From contig JAFRNC010000004.1 of the NCBI GenBank assembly GCA_017430365.1, positions 248,001 to 312,000 on the forward strand: a stretch of 64,000 nt of DNA, written 5' to 3'. A program made the position numbers and the translations under genes. This document shows positions 8,980 to 18,073 of this stretch, in pieces. Under the pieces are notes generated by a model that made no database searches, was not told where the DNA came from, and saw only the letters and a list, made by a program, of their open reading frames with translations. Numbering within the stretch: position 1 is the first letter of the stretch; each line of letters begins with the position of its first letter. The DNA comes from Bacteroidales bacterium (lineage in GTDB: Bacteria; Bacteroidota; Bacteroidia; Bacteroidales; UBA932).

Positions 8980-10269
8980 TTACCGGCGGCTGTCCCGCTC
9001 TATGAATGAGGTCACCAGTTTGAATACGGGGGCATAACTCTCAAACCGTATGGTCTTCATGTCGTCCGACGGCGTGTGGTAATACGGGAACGCATCCCCT
9101 TCCTGGTTCTCCAGGAATATGCATGGGACGCCCCTCGTGGCGAAAGGATAGTGGTCGCTGTTGGCGGCCAGGTCTCCCCTGTCCAACGACTTGAACAGGC
9201 CCTGCTCCCGGTTGATCGATTCAAACAGTCCGAACCTGGGCATGCCGGCATCGCTGACCTCGCAATACTGGACGGGGTTGTTGTCCCCGATCATATCCAG
9301 ATTGAACAGGAACCGGATCCGGTCGAGAGGCACCACGGGATGTCCGGCAAACCATGTGGAACCCCGGAGATTTGCGTCCTCGCCCGAGAAAGCGATGAAA
9401 TAGATGTCATATTCGGGACGGTGCTCCGCATAATACTTTGCAAGAGTGATGATTGCCGCCGTTCCCGAGGCATTGTCGTTGGCCCCGGGATAATAGACAC
9501 GCCTGCCGAGATTGCCCAGATGGTCGTAATGTGCAGTGAATACATAGCAGCCGTCGTGGCGCTTGCCGCTGACCTTGGCAATCACGTTTTCCGTCTGATA
9601 TCCTTTCAGGAATTCATTGTCGACATCCGCCTTTACGGACTTGACTCCGGCAATGGCCTCGGGAGTCACCCAGATTATCGGTTTGTCCACAACCTTCTCT
9701 CCATATGCCTTGTAGAATTTGATGGGAGACGTCCATTCGTATATGAGGCCGGCATTGTTGCATTCCCCTGCTTTCTGCAGCCTGGAGAACACCTTGCCGT
9801 GGCGGTATGTGAACCAGAACTCGCAGGAAACGAAGCAGTTCGCATATTCCGGCCGTGCCAGATCCGCGAACATCTTATCAGCGTCGAAATCCAGGGTATC
9901 CACATGATAGACCGAGAACTCGCCGTGCACGCCGGGAGAATACTCACGCATGGAAAAGTCGTATCCGGCCTTCAGCTTTTTCCCGTCAGCCCACATCTCC
10001 ATCTTTCCGTTGAAGGTGTTTATATCCAAAGTGAAAGGTTGAAGGGTAACTTCATCCACGCCTGATTTCTGGAATTCCTTCGCGATATACTTACCCGCTT
10101 TGCGGACACCGTCGCGTGCATAGCCGCGTCCCTGATAACGGGCACTGCTCAGCTGTTTTACCATTTTCTTGAAACGCGGCAGATCCTGAGCCGGCGCAGC
10201 GGGGATGAAGAGCAGCGCCGCGACAGCGGCTGCGGCCATATAACGGCAGACTGTGCGAATTGATTTCAT
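8980..10269 (-). CDS. M28 family zinc peptidase, secreted
   Basis: A 429-residue protein with a signal peptide (cleavage near PAAPAQ). The M28 zinc and catalytic residues are visible in order: HYDHLG (about 244), GANDNASGTAA (about 261), FSGEDANLRGS with the catalytic Glu (about 293), FNLDMIGD (about 324) and YYHTPSDD (about 396). It is expected to be an exported aminopeptidase or carboxypeptidase with a two-zinc centre. The frame is open up to 10314, but ATG 10269 places the signal peptide at the N-terminus. It converges with psuG, with six bases between them. Confidence 0.92.
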   Translation of the reverse strand: MKSIRTVCRYMAAAAVAALLFIPAAPAQDLPRFKKMVKQLSSARYQGRGYARDGVRKAGKYIAKEFQKSGVDEVTLQPFTLDINTFNGKMEMWADGKKLKAGYDFSMREYSPGVHGEFSVYHVDTLDFDADKMFADLARPEYANCFVSCEFWFTYRHGKVFSRLQKAGECNNAGLIYEWTSPIKFYKAYGEKVVDKPIIWVTPEAIAGVKSVKADVDNEFLKGYQTENVIAKVSGKRHDGCYVFTAHYDHLGNLGRRVYYPGANDNASGTAAIITLAKYYAEHRPEYDIYFIAFSGEDANLRGSTWFAGHPVVPLDRIRFLFNLDMIGDNNPVQYCEVSDAGMPRFGLFESINREQGLFKSLDRGDLAANSDHYPFATRGVPCIFLENQEGDAFPYYHTPSDDMKTIRFESYAPVFKLVTSFIERDSRR

Positions 10270-10301
10270 GGGAAGTCTATTTCCTGTAAATATAGCCAAT
10301 T

Positions 10302-10333
10302 TTTGCCCAACCACTGCAAATTGTTTACATTTG
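10302..10333 (+). promoter_or_regulatory. Bacteroidetes promoter for the EamA transporter gene
   Basis: TTTG at 10302-10305, a 20-base spacer, and TACATTTG at 10326-10333 give an exact match to the consensus TTTG, N19-21, TAnnTTTG. The ATG at 10341 is only seven bases past the -7 box. The transcript may therefore start at, or just before, the start codon. Confidence 0.7.
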
Positions 10334-10340
10334 CAACTCC

Positions 10341-11222
10341 ATGAAAGAGAGTTCCCGCACCCTTATCCTGCTCCATACCGCAGTCTTCCTCGCGGGTTGG
10401 ACGGGCATTCTCGGCAGGCTGATCTCCCTCGGCGGACTGCCGCTGGTCTGGTACCGTATGATGATCAGCATCGTCACCCTGCTCATAGTGCTCGGATTCA
10501 TGCGCCGTCTCCACAAAACGGGCTCGAAGGCAATAATGCAGATTGCGGGTTGCGGCATACTGCTGGCATTGCACTGGGTGGCCTTCTTCGCCAGCATAAG
10601 GGTCTCGAATGTCTCGATAGGAGTGGCGTGCATCGCCACATCCTGCTTCTTCACCTCCATCTTCGAACCGCTGATAAACCGAAAGCGGATTTCATGGAAG
10701 GAGATCCTGATCAGCTTCATATCGATAGCGGGAGTCCTGCTGATATTCAGCCTGGACATACGATACCGGGCAGGCATCATCCTCGGCCTCCTTTCCGCCG
10801 CGCTCTATTCTGTCTTCGCCATCTTCAACGTCAATGTCGCCGCCCGTACGGGAGAAGACAGTGCGACAATGCTGCTGTGGGAGTTAGTAGGCGGAGTGGC
10901 TTTCCTGACCATCTGCATCCCATTCCAGGCATGGTTTTTCCCTGAAGAGGCGATCCTCCCCGCCGGCAGCGACCTGATATGGCTGCTGCTTCTGGGATCG
11001 GTCTTCACCGTCGTACCCTTCCTTTTCCAGCTGCATGCACTGCGGAAACTCTCTGCCTTCACCGTCAACCTGACCTACAATCTCGAACCGGTCTACAGCA
11101 TCGCCTTCGCCGCCCTGATTTTCGGCGAGCAGCGCGAGGTCGGCTGGTCCTTCTGGGCCGGTCTGTTACTGATCATCATATCGGTCCTGCTCCAGAACCG
11201 CCGGGTGGCGGAGAAGAAGTAG
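10341..11222 (+). CDS. EamA/DMT family transporter
   Basis: A 293-residue, very hydrophobic protein of the ten-helix drug/metabolite transporter layout. It has two EamA halves; the second begins near GIILGLLSAALYSVF, and the family-typical NLTYNLEPVYSIAFAALIFGE lies near the C-terminus. It is an inner-membrane transporter whose substrate is unknown. The start at 10341 is supported by the promoter immediately upstream and by the first helix beginning at residue 8. The upstream gap shared with the M28 peptidase is only 71 bases. Confidence 0.9.
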   Translation: MKESSRTLILLHTAVFLAGWTGILGRLISLGGLPLVWYRMMISIVTLLIVLGFMRRLHKTGSKAIMQIAGCGILLALHWVAFFASIRVSNVSIGVACIATSCFFTSIFEPLINRKRISWKEILISFISIAGVLLIFSLDIRYRAGIILGLLSAALYSVFAIFNVNVAARTGEDSATMLLWELVGGVAFLTICIPFQAWFFPEEAILPAGSDLIWLLLLGSVFTVVPFLFQLHALRKLSAFTVNLTYNLEPVYSIAFAALIFGEQREVGWSFWAGLLLIIISVLLQNRRVAEKK

Positions 11223-11241
11223 ATTTGCCGCCCGGACGCGG

Positions 11242-11955
11242 CTACTTGAGCAGATACCGCTGCCGCTCGGATTCGGGGAACATCTCGATTGCGTAGCGGA
11301 GCATGGTGCGGGGCATTGTGCGGCAGCGCGGCCGGGTTGTTTCGGGAATGGTCGGATCGGGAGAGTCGAGATATGACTTGAGCGCCGCTTCGCCGCGCTT
11401 TCCGGCCTCGCGAAGCAGCCAGCCTACAGCCTTCTGGATCAGGTCGTGTGGATGGTGAAGCAGGATGTCGGCGATGGCGAAGGTATCTGCCAGCTGCCCG
11501 TGGCGGATGAATGTCATCGTGCTGACGATTCCGATGCGCTGCTCCCAGATAGTCCTGCCGTCCCGCGCCAGATCATAAAGCAGGGTACGGTCCCTGTCCA
11601 GAAGCCATTCTCCCAGCAGAGGATAGCACGAGAGGTCCACCAGGTCCCAGTTGTTGATGAAGTCCGTATGCGAAAGATAAAAGTCGATGCATTCCTGCCG
11701 GGAAGGGTCCTTTTTCAAATGCAAGAAGATCTGGACCAGCGTGAGCAGGGTCGCCAGGCGTACTTCATGGTATTCGCTTGCAATGCATTCTTCCAATTCA
11801 CGGAAACCGGTCTCCCGCCAGCAGCGTTTTACCACCTCCCGGGTCACGGGAACTTTGATACCCAGGAACCTGTCCCCTTCTCCGTATTGTCCGGGGCCTG
11901 TCTTGAAGAATCTGGAAAGGCCTTCAACCTGCGAAGGATCGGCCTTCAGGAGCAT
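11242..11955 (-). CDS. AlkD-like DNA alkylation repair protein
   Basis: The HEAT-like repeat family of alkylpurine DNA glycosylases is recognised from ARFF-like SRFFKTGPGQYGEGDRFLG at the N-terminus, INNWDLVDLS in the middle, and LIQKAVGWLLREAGKR and MPRTMLRYAIE at the C-terminus. It excises alkylated bases such as 7-methylguanine or 3-methyladenine. About 237 residues, close to the family length. The frame is open much further upstream (to 12177), through a large hairpin and into the preceding gene, but family comparison puts the start here or at the GTG at 11961. GGAAGGA lies 12 bases before that GTG. The 3' end is certain; the start is not. Confidence 0.85.
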   Translation of the reverse strand: MLLKADPSQVEGLSRFFKTGPGQYGEGDRFLGIKVPVTREVVKRCWRETGFRELEECIASEYHEVRLATLLTLVQIFLHLKKDPSRQECIDFYLSHTDFINNWDLVDLSCYPLLGEWLLDRDRTLLYDLARDGRTIWEQRIGIVSTMTFIRHGQLADTFAIADILLHHPHDLIQKAVGWLLREAGKRGEAALKSYLDSPDPTIPETTRPRCRTMPRTMLRYAIEMFPESERQRYLLK

Positions 11956-12031
11956 CTCCACGAGAAGTTTGTTCCTTCCGTCTCCGCCATTTCGGGGCTG
12001 CAACGGACGCACCTGAGCGTCAGGCAGTTGC

Positions 12032-12070
12032 GCGACCTGATCCCCCTCGGAGCGAGGGGGATCAGGTCGC
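12032..12070. repeat. perfect 18-bp inverted repeat (hairpin) between the SGNH and AlkD genes
   Basis: The left arm GCGACCTGATCCCCCTCG (12032-12049) and the right arm at 12053-12070 are exact reverse complements separated by three bases. There is no T-run on either side, so it is not a classical intrinsic terminator. It lies between the end of the SGNH hydrolase gene and the probable start of the AlkD gene, both on the minus strand. It may be a REP-like or processing hairpin. Confidence 0.85.
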
Positions 12071-12154
12071 ATAATCCGCTGATTGTCTGATGTGTACATT
12101 GCAGCGCAAAAAGGAGCAGGACGGGACGGTGGGGACAGACGGACCCGGACGGAT

Positions 12155-12931
12155 TCAACGGCAGCCGCAGCAGTCACCTGACCGGGAGGCTGCAGGCTGA
12201 CATGAACTGCCGTCCCCGCAGGAGGCCTGGATGCGCAGGGCTTCCTGAACGGCTTCGGTCAGAAGCGGCTCCATTACGACGTAGCCTTCCGTGACCGGAT
12301 GGACACCGTCTTTGGAGTAGGCTGGATTGAGCGCACGGGAGGGGTCCGGGACGACCATCGAAGAGTAATAATCTACATACGGGATCCCCTGCCCTTCAGC
12401 GTAGGACTTGATCCGTGCATTGAGTGCGGCTATCTTGTCGGCGGCATCGGTCAGTGCGGGACGCCAGCTGAACTTCGCTGCCGGCAGGACTGATGTCAGC
12501 ACCACGGCGATTCCGTTGGCCCTGGCCAGCTCCGTCATCGAAATGATGTTGCCCAAGGTGAAATCCTCGTCAAACGGGCCCTGATTCTCCGCCACATCAT
12601 TGGTTCCTGCGTTTATGACCACGACTGCCGGATGCAGGCCGATCACATCCTGGCGGAAACGTACGAGCATCTGGGCAGACACCTGCCCGCTGATGCCACG
12701 GCCCACATAGACTGTGCCATCGAAAAAGGAGGGATGCCTGTCAGGCCAGATTTCGGTGATGGAGTCGCCCATCAGCACTACCAGCGGCCGGCCGTCGGCA
12801 GGCTGCGCAAGCTCGGCATTCGCCGCCGCGAACACCTTCAAACCTCCCCAATCCTGGGCAACAGCGCCGCAGAGAGGCGAAAACAGACACGCCATCAAAA
12901 GCAGCATGGCTCCTGTCTTTCTGATACTCAT
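12155..12931 (-). CDS. secreted SGNH/GDSL-type hydrolase
   Basis: A 258-residue protein with a signal peptide (cleavage near GAVAQ). The SGNH blocks are present: GDSITE with the nucleophile Ser (about residue 56), the Gly of GRGISGQ, GTND with the oxyanion Asn, and DGVHP with the catalytic Asp and His. This is the type found in rhamnogalacturonan or platelet-activating-factor acetylhydrolase-like esterases, so deacetylation is the likely reaction. The C-terminus has an odd Cys-rich tail (SCGDGSSC...GDCCGCR) beyond the usual end of the fold. It lies 12 bases downstream of the clp gene end and is on the same strand. Confidence 0.88.
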   Translation of the reverse strand: MSIRKTGAMLLLMACLFSPLCGAVAQDWGGLKVFAAANAELAQPADGRPLVVLMGDSITEIWPDRHPSFFDGTVYVGRGISGQVSAQMLVRFRQDVIGLHPAVVVINAGTNDVAENQGPFDEDFTLGNIISMTELARANGIAVVLTSVLPAAKFSWRPALTDAADKIAALNARIKSYAEGQGIPYVDYYSSMVVPDPSRALNPAYSKDGVHPVTEGYVVMEPLLTEAVQEALRIQASCGDGSSCQPAASRSGDCCGCR

Positions 12932-12943
12932 AGCTTTTCCGTT

Positions 12944-15430
12944 TTATTTATCCGCCACGACAACGGTCGTGGAATTCTTGTCTTTTCCAAGTTTCACCTT
13001 CAACTTGGCGCCTGCGGGGACGCCCTCGATGATGACTTCGGAAACGGGATCCTCGACATAGCGCTGTATCGCGCGCTTGAGCGGCCTTGCGCCGAATTTC
13101 GGGTCGTAGCCGACATCGGCAATGAACTTCTTGGCAGCCTTGTCGATGGAGAGCGAATAACCCAGTTCCTTCATACGGCCGAGGAGTTCTCCGAGCTCGA
13201 TGTCGATGATCTTGTATATGTCCTCCAGCGTCAGGGAATTGAAGTATATCTGCTCGTCGAGGCGGTTCAGGAATTCAGGGGTGAACACTTTGCCGAGCGC
13301 CTTGTCAATGAGGGCGTTCTGGGAAGCGGAACGGTCGTCGGAACCCGTGGAGAAACCGATCCCGCGCCCGAAATCCTTGAGCTCGCGGCTTCCCACGTTC
13401 GAGGTCAGGATCAGGATGGTATTCTTGAAATCGATGAACCGGCCGGCGCTGTCGGTCAGACGGCCCTCATCGAGCACCTGCAGAAGGAGATTGAAAATAT
13501 CGGGATGCGCTTTCTCCACCTCGTCGAGGAGGACCACCGAGTAGGGCTTGCGCCGGACCTGTTCGCTTAACTGTCCGCCCTCATTGTAACCTACATATCC
13601 CGGAGGCGCTCCGATGAGCCGGCTGGAGGAGAACTTCTCCCCATATTCGCTCATGTCGATCCTGATGATATTGTCTGCGGAATCGAACATGTATTCGGCG
13701 ATTTTCTTGGCCAGGTGGGTCTTTCCCACACCGGTCGGCCCGAGGAAGAGGAAACTCCCTATCGGTTTGTTGGGATCCTTGAGCCCGGCACGGTTGCGCC
13801 TGATGGCCCTGACGACCTTTCCGAGTGCCTCATCCTGCCCTACGACAACTCCGCGCAGCACATCTTCCATCTTGAGCAGGCGCGCACCTTCGCTCTCCGC
13901 CACCTTGTATACGGGAATGCCCGTCATTACCGAAACCACGCGGGAGACGGCATCTTCATCCACAGTCCTGTATTCCCCGTCTTCGCCGGACGCGGCCTTG
14001 ACCGCTTCGGCGACAGCCTTTTCCTTCTCCTGCTCGAGCCGGTGGAGTTCGGCGGCGCGCTTGAAATCGCCGGCCTTGGCGGCGAGCCGCTTCTCCGCCC
14101 TGATCGGTTCAAGGTCGCTCTCGAGCCGCACGGCCTCGTCGGAACCCTTCATATCCCCTATCCTCACACGGGCTCCGGCTTCGTCCAGGACATCGACCGC
14201 CTTGTCGGGAAGGCATCGGTCGGAGATGTAACGCTGTGAGAGGGTGATGCAGGCCTTGATGGCCGAATCGGTATAGCGTACGTGATGATACTCTTCGTAA
14301 CGGTGGCGGATTCCTTCCAGGATTGCCAGCGTCTGCGCGTAATCGGTAGGCTCGACCAGTATCTTCTGGAAACGACGCTCGAGGGCGGCGTCCTTCTCGA
14401 TATGCTCGCGGTATTCATCGAGGGTAGTTGCGCCGATGCACTGTATCTGGCCGCGTGCAAGCGCGGGCTTCAGCAGGTTGGCGGCATCGAGGGAGCCCGG
14501 GGAACTGCCCGCCCCCACAATGGTATGGAGCTCGTCGATGAAGAGGATGAGGTCGGGATTCTTCTTTATTTCGGCCAGGATGGCCTTTACCCGCTCCTCG
14601 AACTGGCCGCGGTATTTTGTTCCAGCCACCAGGGATCCCATATCGAGCGATATGATACGTTTGGAAAGGAGCGGGCGGGGAACGTTCTTCGAGGCTATCC
14701 TGAGGGCCAGCCCCTCCACGATGGCAGACTTGCCTGAACCCGACTCGCCTATGAGAACCGGATTGTTTTTCTTTCGCCGGCTCAGGATCTGGGCGAGACG
14801 TTCTATCTCGGACTCGCGGCCCACGACCGGGTCGAGTTCTCCGCTTACGGCGGCCCTGGTCAGGTCATAGCCGTAGGACTCCACAAGAGACTTCTTGTCG
14901 GAGCCTCGCGGAGCGGCGCCGGGGGACGGAGCGGCGCTGTCGCCGGAAGGTTCCTCGGGAGCGCCGTCGGCAGCCGACATCATGGCCTGCTCCATCACTT
15001 CCCTCAGTTTCTCGGGAAGCTTGTCAAGGGGAATGCTGCTGTTTTCAAGCGCCGTGGTGCAGGCGCCGTGCCACTGCATGAATATCTCGGCCATGAGCTG
15101 GGCGGGCGTTGCGGCGGAGCCGTGCATGCGCTGGCATGCGAGCAGGATCTCCTGCGACTTGTCACTCAGCGAAATGGAGCCCCGCTGGCCGAAAGGAATG
15201 GGCGCAGGCGAAGCAATCTTGTCTTCAATCTCCTTTTTCACCTTCCTGACGTCGACACCCAGACTCTCGAGAATCCTGACCGCATCCGAATCGCGGTAAC
15301 GGAGGATTCCGAGGAAAATATGGTCGGGGGTGGCTATGTAACTGCCCAGCCTTGCAGCCTCTTCCAGCGCATAGTTGAGCACTATCTTGATCTCATTGGA
15401 ATAATTGCTCTCCATCATCGGTTTTTGCAT
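12944..15430 (-). CDS. ClpC/ClpA-type AAA+ unfoldase
   Basis: About 828 residues. A Clp N-terminal repeat domain (about 1-145) is followed by a first AAA module with Walker A GESGSGKS (about residue 228) and Walker B LILFIDE. A UVR-like coiled segment follows (about residues 400-460), then a second AAA module with GPTGVGKT (about 565) and VVLLDEVEKAHPD. The C-terminus is a ClpB-D2 domain. It should unfold substrates for ClpP or act as a stress chaperone in the cytoplasm. The start could be 15430 or the ATGs at 15418/15415, as the frame is open to 15451. It is divergent from gyrA across about 107 bases. Confidence 0.9.
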   Translation of the reverse strand: MQKPMMESNYSNEIKIVLNYALEEAARLGSYIATPDHIFLGILRYRDSDAVRILESLGVDVRKVKKEIEDKIASPAPIPFGQRGSISLSDKSQEILLACQRMHGSAATPAQLMAEIFMQWHGACTTALENSSIPLDKLPEKLREVMEQAMMSAADGAPEEPSGDSAAPSPGAAPRGSDKKSLVESYGYDLTRAAVSGELDPVVGRESEIERLAQILSRRKKNNPVLIGESGSGKSAIVEGLALRIASKNVPRPLLSKRIISLDMGSLVAGTKYRGQFEERVKAILAEIKKNPDLILFIDELHTIVGAGSSPGSLDAANLLKPALARGQIQCIGATTLDEYREHIEKDAALERRFQKILVEPTDYAQTLAILEGIRHRYEEYHHVRYTDSAIKACITLSQRYISDRCLPDKAVDVLDEAGARVRIGDMKGSDEAVRLESDLEPIRAEKRLAAKAGDFKRAAELHRLEQEKEKAVAEAVKAASGEDGEYRTVDEDAVSRVVSVMTGIPVYKVAESEGARLLKMEDVLRGVVVGQDEALGKVVRAIRRNRAGLKDPNKPIGSFLFLGPTGVGKTHLAKKIAEYMFDSADNIIRIDMSEYGEKFSSSRLIGAPPGYVGYNEGGQLSEQVRRKPYSVVLLDEVEKAHPDIFNLLLQVLDEGRLTDSAGRFIDFKNTILILTSNVGSRELKDFGRGIGFSTGSDDRSASQNALIDKALGKVFTPEFLNRLDEQIYFNSLTLEDIYKIIDIELGELLGRMKELGYSLSIDKAAKKFIADVGYDPKFGARPLKRAIQRYVEDPVSEVIIEGVPAGAKLKVKLGKDKNSTTVVVADK

Positions 15431-15471
15431 TTCAGGGTGCCAAGATAGCAAAAAAGAGGCGAAATAAATAA

Positions 15472-15503
15472 TTTGTTATCTTCCCCGATTATTAGTATAT
15501 TTA
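15472..15503 (+). promoter_or_regulatory. probable gyrA promoter
   Basis: TTTG at 15472-15475, a 20-base spacer, and TATATTTA at 15496-15503 match the consensus with one mismatch in the last base of the -7 box. The gyrA ATG lies 34 bases further on. Confidence 0.5.
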
Positions 15504-15537
15504 CACGATATTTTGGATAGAAACCGAAGAGAAAACA

Positions 15538-18057
15538 ATGGATTTTGAAGAGAATGGAGGTAGGATTATTCCTATCAATATAGAAAACGAGATGAAGTCG
15601 GCCTACATAGACTACTCCATGTCTGTGATCGTGGCCCGAGCATTACCTGATGTGAGAGACGGACTTAAGCCCGTGCACAGGCGCGTCCTGTTCGGCATGA
15701 GCAATCTGGGAGTCACATATAGCGGAGGTGTAAAGAAGTCGGCCCGTATTGTCGGCGACGTGCTTGGTAAGTACCATCCGCACGGCGACTCCAGCGTCTA
15801 CGACGCCATGGCCCGCCTCGCCCAGCCCTGGAACCTGCGCTACCTGCTGGTCCACGGACAGGGCAACTTCGGATCGATAGACGGCGACCCCGTGGCTGCA
15901 ATGCGATACACCGAGGCCAAGCTGCAGAAGCTGGCGGAAGAAGTCCTCGCCGACCTCGACAAGGACACTGTGGATTTCAAGCCCAATTTCGACGAGTCGC
16001 TCCAGGAGCCGACCGTCCTGCCCGCAAAAGCCCCCCTGCTCCTGATGAACGGATCGAACGGCATCGCGGTCGGTATGGCCACAAACATGGCCCCTCACAA
16101 TCTTTCCGAATGCTGCGACGCCATCTGCGCATACATCGACAATCCCGGGATCGAGCTGGACGAGCTCATGCAGCACATCAAGGGTCCTGACTTCCCCACC
16201 GGCGGCATCATCCAGGGCATCCGCGGCATACGCGACGCCTTCGAGACGGGCCGCGGCCGCATCGTCATCCGTTCCAAGACGAACATCGAAGTATCGTCGT
16301 CAGGACGCGAGACCATAGTGGTCACCGAGATCCCCTACACCATCAACAAACGGGAACTGATAGAACGCATAGCCGAACTCGTGGAGACCAAGAAACTCGA
16401 CGGCATCTCCTACATCAACGACGAGAGCGACCGCGACGGCATGCGCATAGTGATAAAGCTCAAGCAGGGCGCCCCCTCGAATGTGGTGCTCAACAACCTC
16501 TTCAAACTCACGCCGCTCCAGTCGAGCTTCTCGGTCAACAACATCGCCCTCGTGGACGGCCGTCCCAAGCAGCTCAACCTCAAGCAGCTGATCAAGTATT
16601 TCGTGCGTCACCGCCACGAGGTGGTGGTGCGCCGCACCCGCTTCGAGCTCAACAAGGCCCTCAAGCGCGCACACATACTCGAGGGGCTCCTCAAGGCGCT
16701 CGACATAATCGACGAGATCATCGCCCTTATCCGCGCATCCCGCAGCGTGGCTGACGCCCGCGACGGACTGGTGCAGCAGTTCGGCTTCACTGTCGAGCAG
16801 GCCGACGCCATCGTGGAGATGCGTCTCCGCCAGCTCACCGGACTGGAACGCGACAAGCTCCAGGCCGAGTACGACGAACTCGAGAAGCTCATCGCCTGGT
16901 ACCAGCAGGTCCTGGGCAGCGAGGAACTCCAGATGGGCATCATCAAGGATGAGCTCCGCGAACTGAAGGAGAAATACGGCGACGAACGCCGCACCGAGAT
17001 AGCCGTATCGGCGGAAGACTTCAATCCCGAGGACTTCTACCCCAACGAAGACGTGGTGATAACCATCTCCCATTTCGGATACATAAAGCGCACATCCCTC
17101 TCCGAATACCGTTCGCAGGGACGTGGAGGTGTCGGCGCCAAGGGCAGCACCACGCGCGACGAAGATTTCATCGAGCACATCTACGTCGCCAACATGCACA
17201 GCACCCTGATGTTCTTCACCCAGAGCGGCAAGTGCTTCTGGCTCAAGGTCTACGACATCCCCGAGGGTGCCAAGGCGTCGAAGGGGCGCGCCATCCAGAA
17301 CATTCTTCCCCTCACCGTCGAAGACCGCATCCAGGCCTACCTCAACGTACAGGACCTCGACGACAAGGAGTTCACCAACAGCCACTATGTGATCCTGGCG
17401 ACCGCAGGAGGAACCATCAAGAAGACCCTGCTCGAAGCCTACTCGAGGCCTCGTGCGAACGGTATAATCGCCGTCAACCTGCGCGAGGGAGACTCCCTCA
17501 TAGGCGCCGCCCTCACCAGCGGCAGCTGCGAGATACTGCTTGCCGGCAACCAGGGCAAATGCTGCCGCTTCGACGAAGAGGATGCAAGGGCCATCGGCCG
17601 CAACTCGACCGGCGTTAGGGGCATCAACCTGGAGGAAGACGATTTCGTGGTCGGAATGGTATGCATCGATCCGGCCGAACAGGCAGAAAAACCGCTTGAC
17701 ATTCTGGTAGTTAGCGAGAACGGCTTCGGCAAGCGCTCGGAACTCGAAGAGTACCGCAAGACCAACCGCGGAAGCAAAGGTGTCAAGACTATAAATATCA
17801 CCGAAAAAACTGGCAAACTTATTGCATTGAAAGCTGTCAGCGACGACAATGACCTGATGATCATCAACAAATCGGGAATCACGATCAGGATGCCGGCCGA
17901 AGAGATACGCGTGGCCGGACGTGCGACCCAGGGAGTGAAACTCATCAGCATACGCGAAGGCGACAGCATCGCAGCGGTCTGCGTTGTCGGAAAGAATGAA
18001 GAAGAAACCGGAACGATATCCGAAGAAACGGAAACAAATAACGAAAACAAACAATAA
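15538..18057 (+). CDS. gyrA: DNA gyrase subunit A
   Basis: An 839-residue protein of normal length. It has the winged-helix and tower region, the catalytic Tyr124 in AAMRYTEA, and six C-terminal beta-pinwheel blades with a GyrA-box-like QGRGGVG at about residue 527. With GyrB it introduces negative supercoils into DNA using ATP. The quinolone-resistance region reads [10 protein letters not shown]; Ser85 and Asp89, equivalent to E. coli Ser83 and Asp87, are both the susceptible-type residues. The C-terminal tail is acidic and rich in Glu, Asn and Thr. ParC is excluded by the blade number and the GyrA-box, though the box is not canonical. Confidence 0.93.
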   Translation: MDFEENGGRIIPINIENEMKSAYIDYSMSVIVARALPDVRDGLKPVHRRVLFGMSNLGVTYSGGVKKSARIVGDVLGKYHPHGDSSVYDAMARLAQPWNLRYLLVHGQGNFGSIDGDPVAAMRYTEAKLQKLAEEVLADLDKDTVDFKPNFDESLQEPTVLPAKAPLLLMNGSNGIAVGMATNMAPHNLSECCDAICAYIDNPGIELDELMQHIKGPDFPTGGIIQGIRGIRDAFETGRGRIVIRSKTNIEVSSSGRETIVVTEIPYTINKRELIERIAELVETKKLDGISYINDESDRDGMRIVIKLKQGAPSNVVLNNLFKLTPLQSSFSVNNIALVDGRPKQLNLKQLIKYFVRHRHEVVVRRTRFELNKALKRAHILEGLLKALDIIDEIIALIRASRSVADARDGLVQQFGFTVEQADAIVEMRLRQLTGLERDKLQAEYDELEKLIAWYQQVLGSEELQMGIIKDELRELKEKYGDERRTEIAVSAEDFNPEDFYPNEDVVITISHFGYIKRTSLSEYRSQGRGGVGAKGSTTRDEDFIEHIYVANMHSTLMFFTQSGKCFWLKVYDIPEGAKASKGRAIQNILPLTVEDRIQAYLNVQDLDDKEFTNSHYVILATAGGTIKKTLLEAYSRPRANGIIAVNLREGDSLIGAALTSGSCEILLAGNQGKCCRFDEEDARAIGRNSTGVRGINLEEDDFVVGMVCIDPAEQAEKPLDILVVSENGFGKRSELEEYRKTNRGSKGVKTINITEKTGKLIALKAVSDDNDLMIINKSGITIRMPAEEIRVAGRATQGVKLISIREGDSIAAVCVVGKNEEETGTISEETETNNENKQ

Positions 18058-18073
18058 TCTAAACGCAAAAGTT

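Noticed and set aside
11961..12177. N-terminal extension of the AlkD-like protein through the hairpin
   Set aside because: The extra residues are low-complexity, encode the palindrome, overlap the SGNH gene, and lie outside the family alignment.
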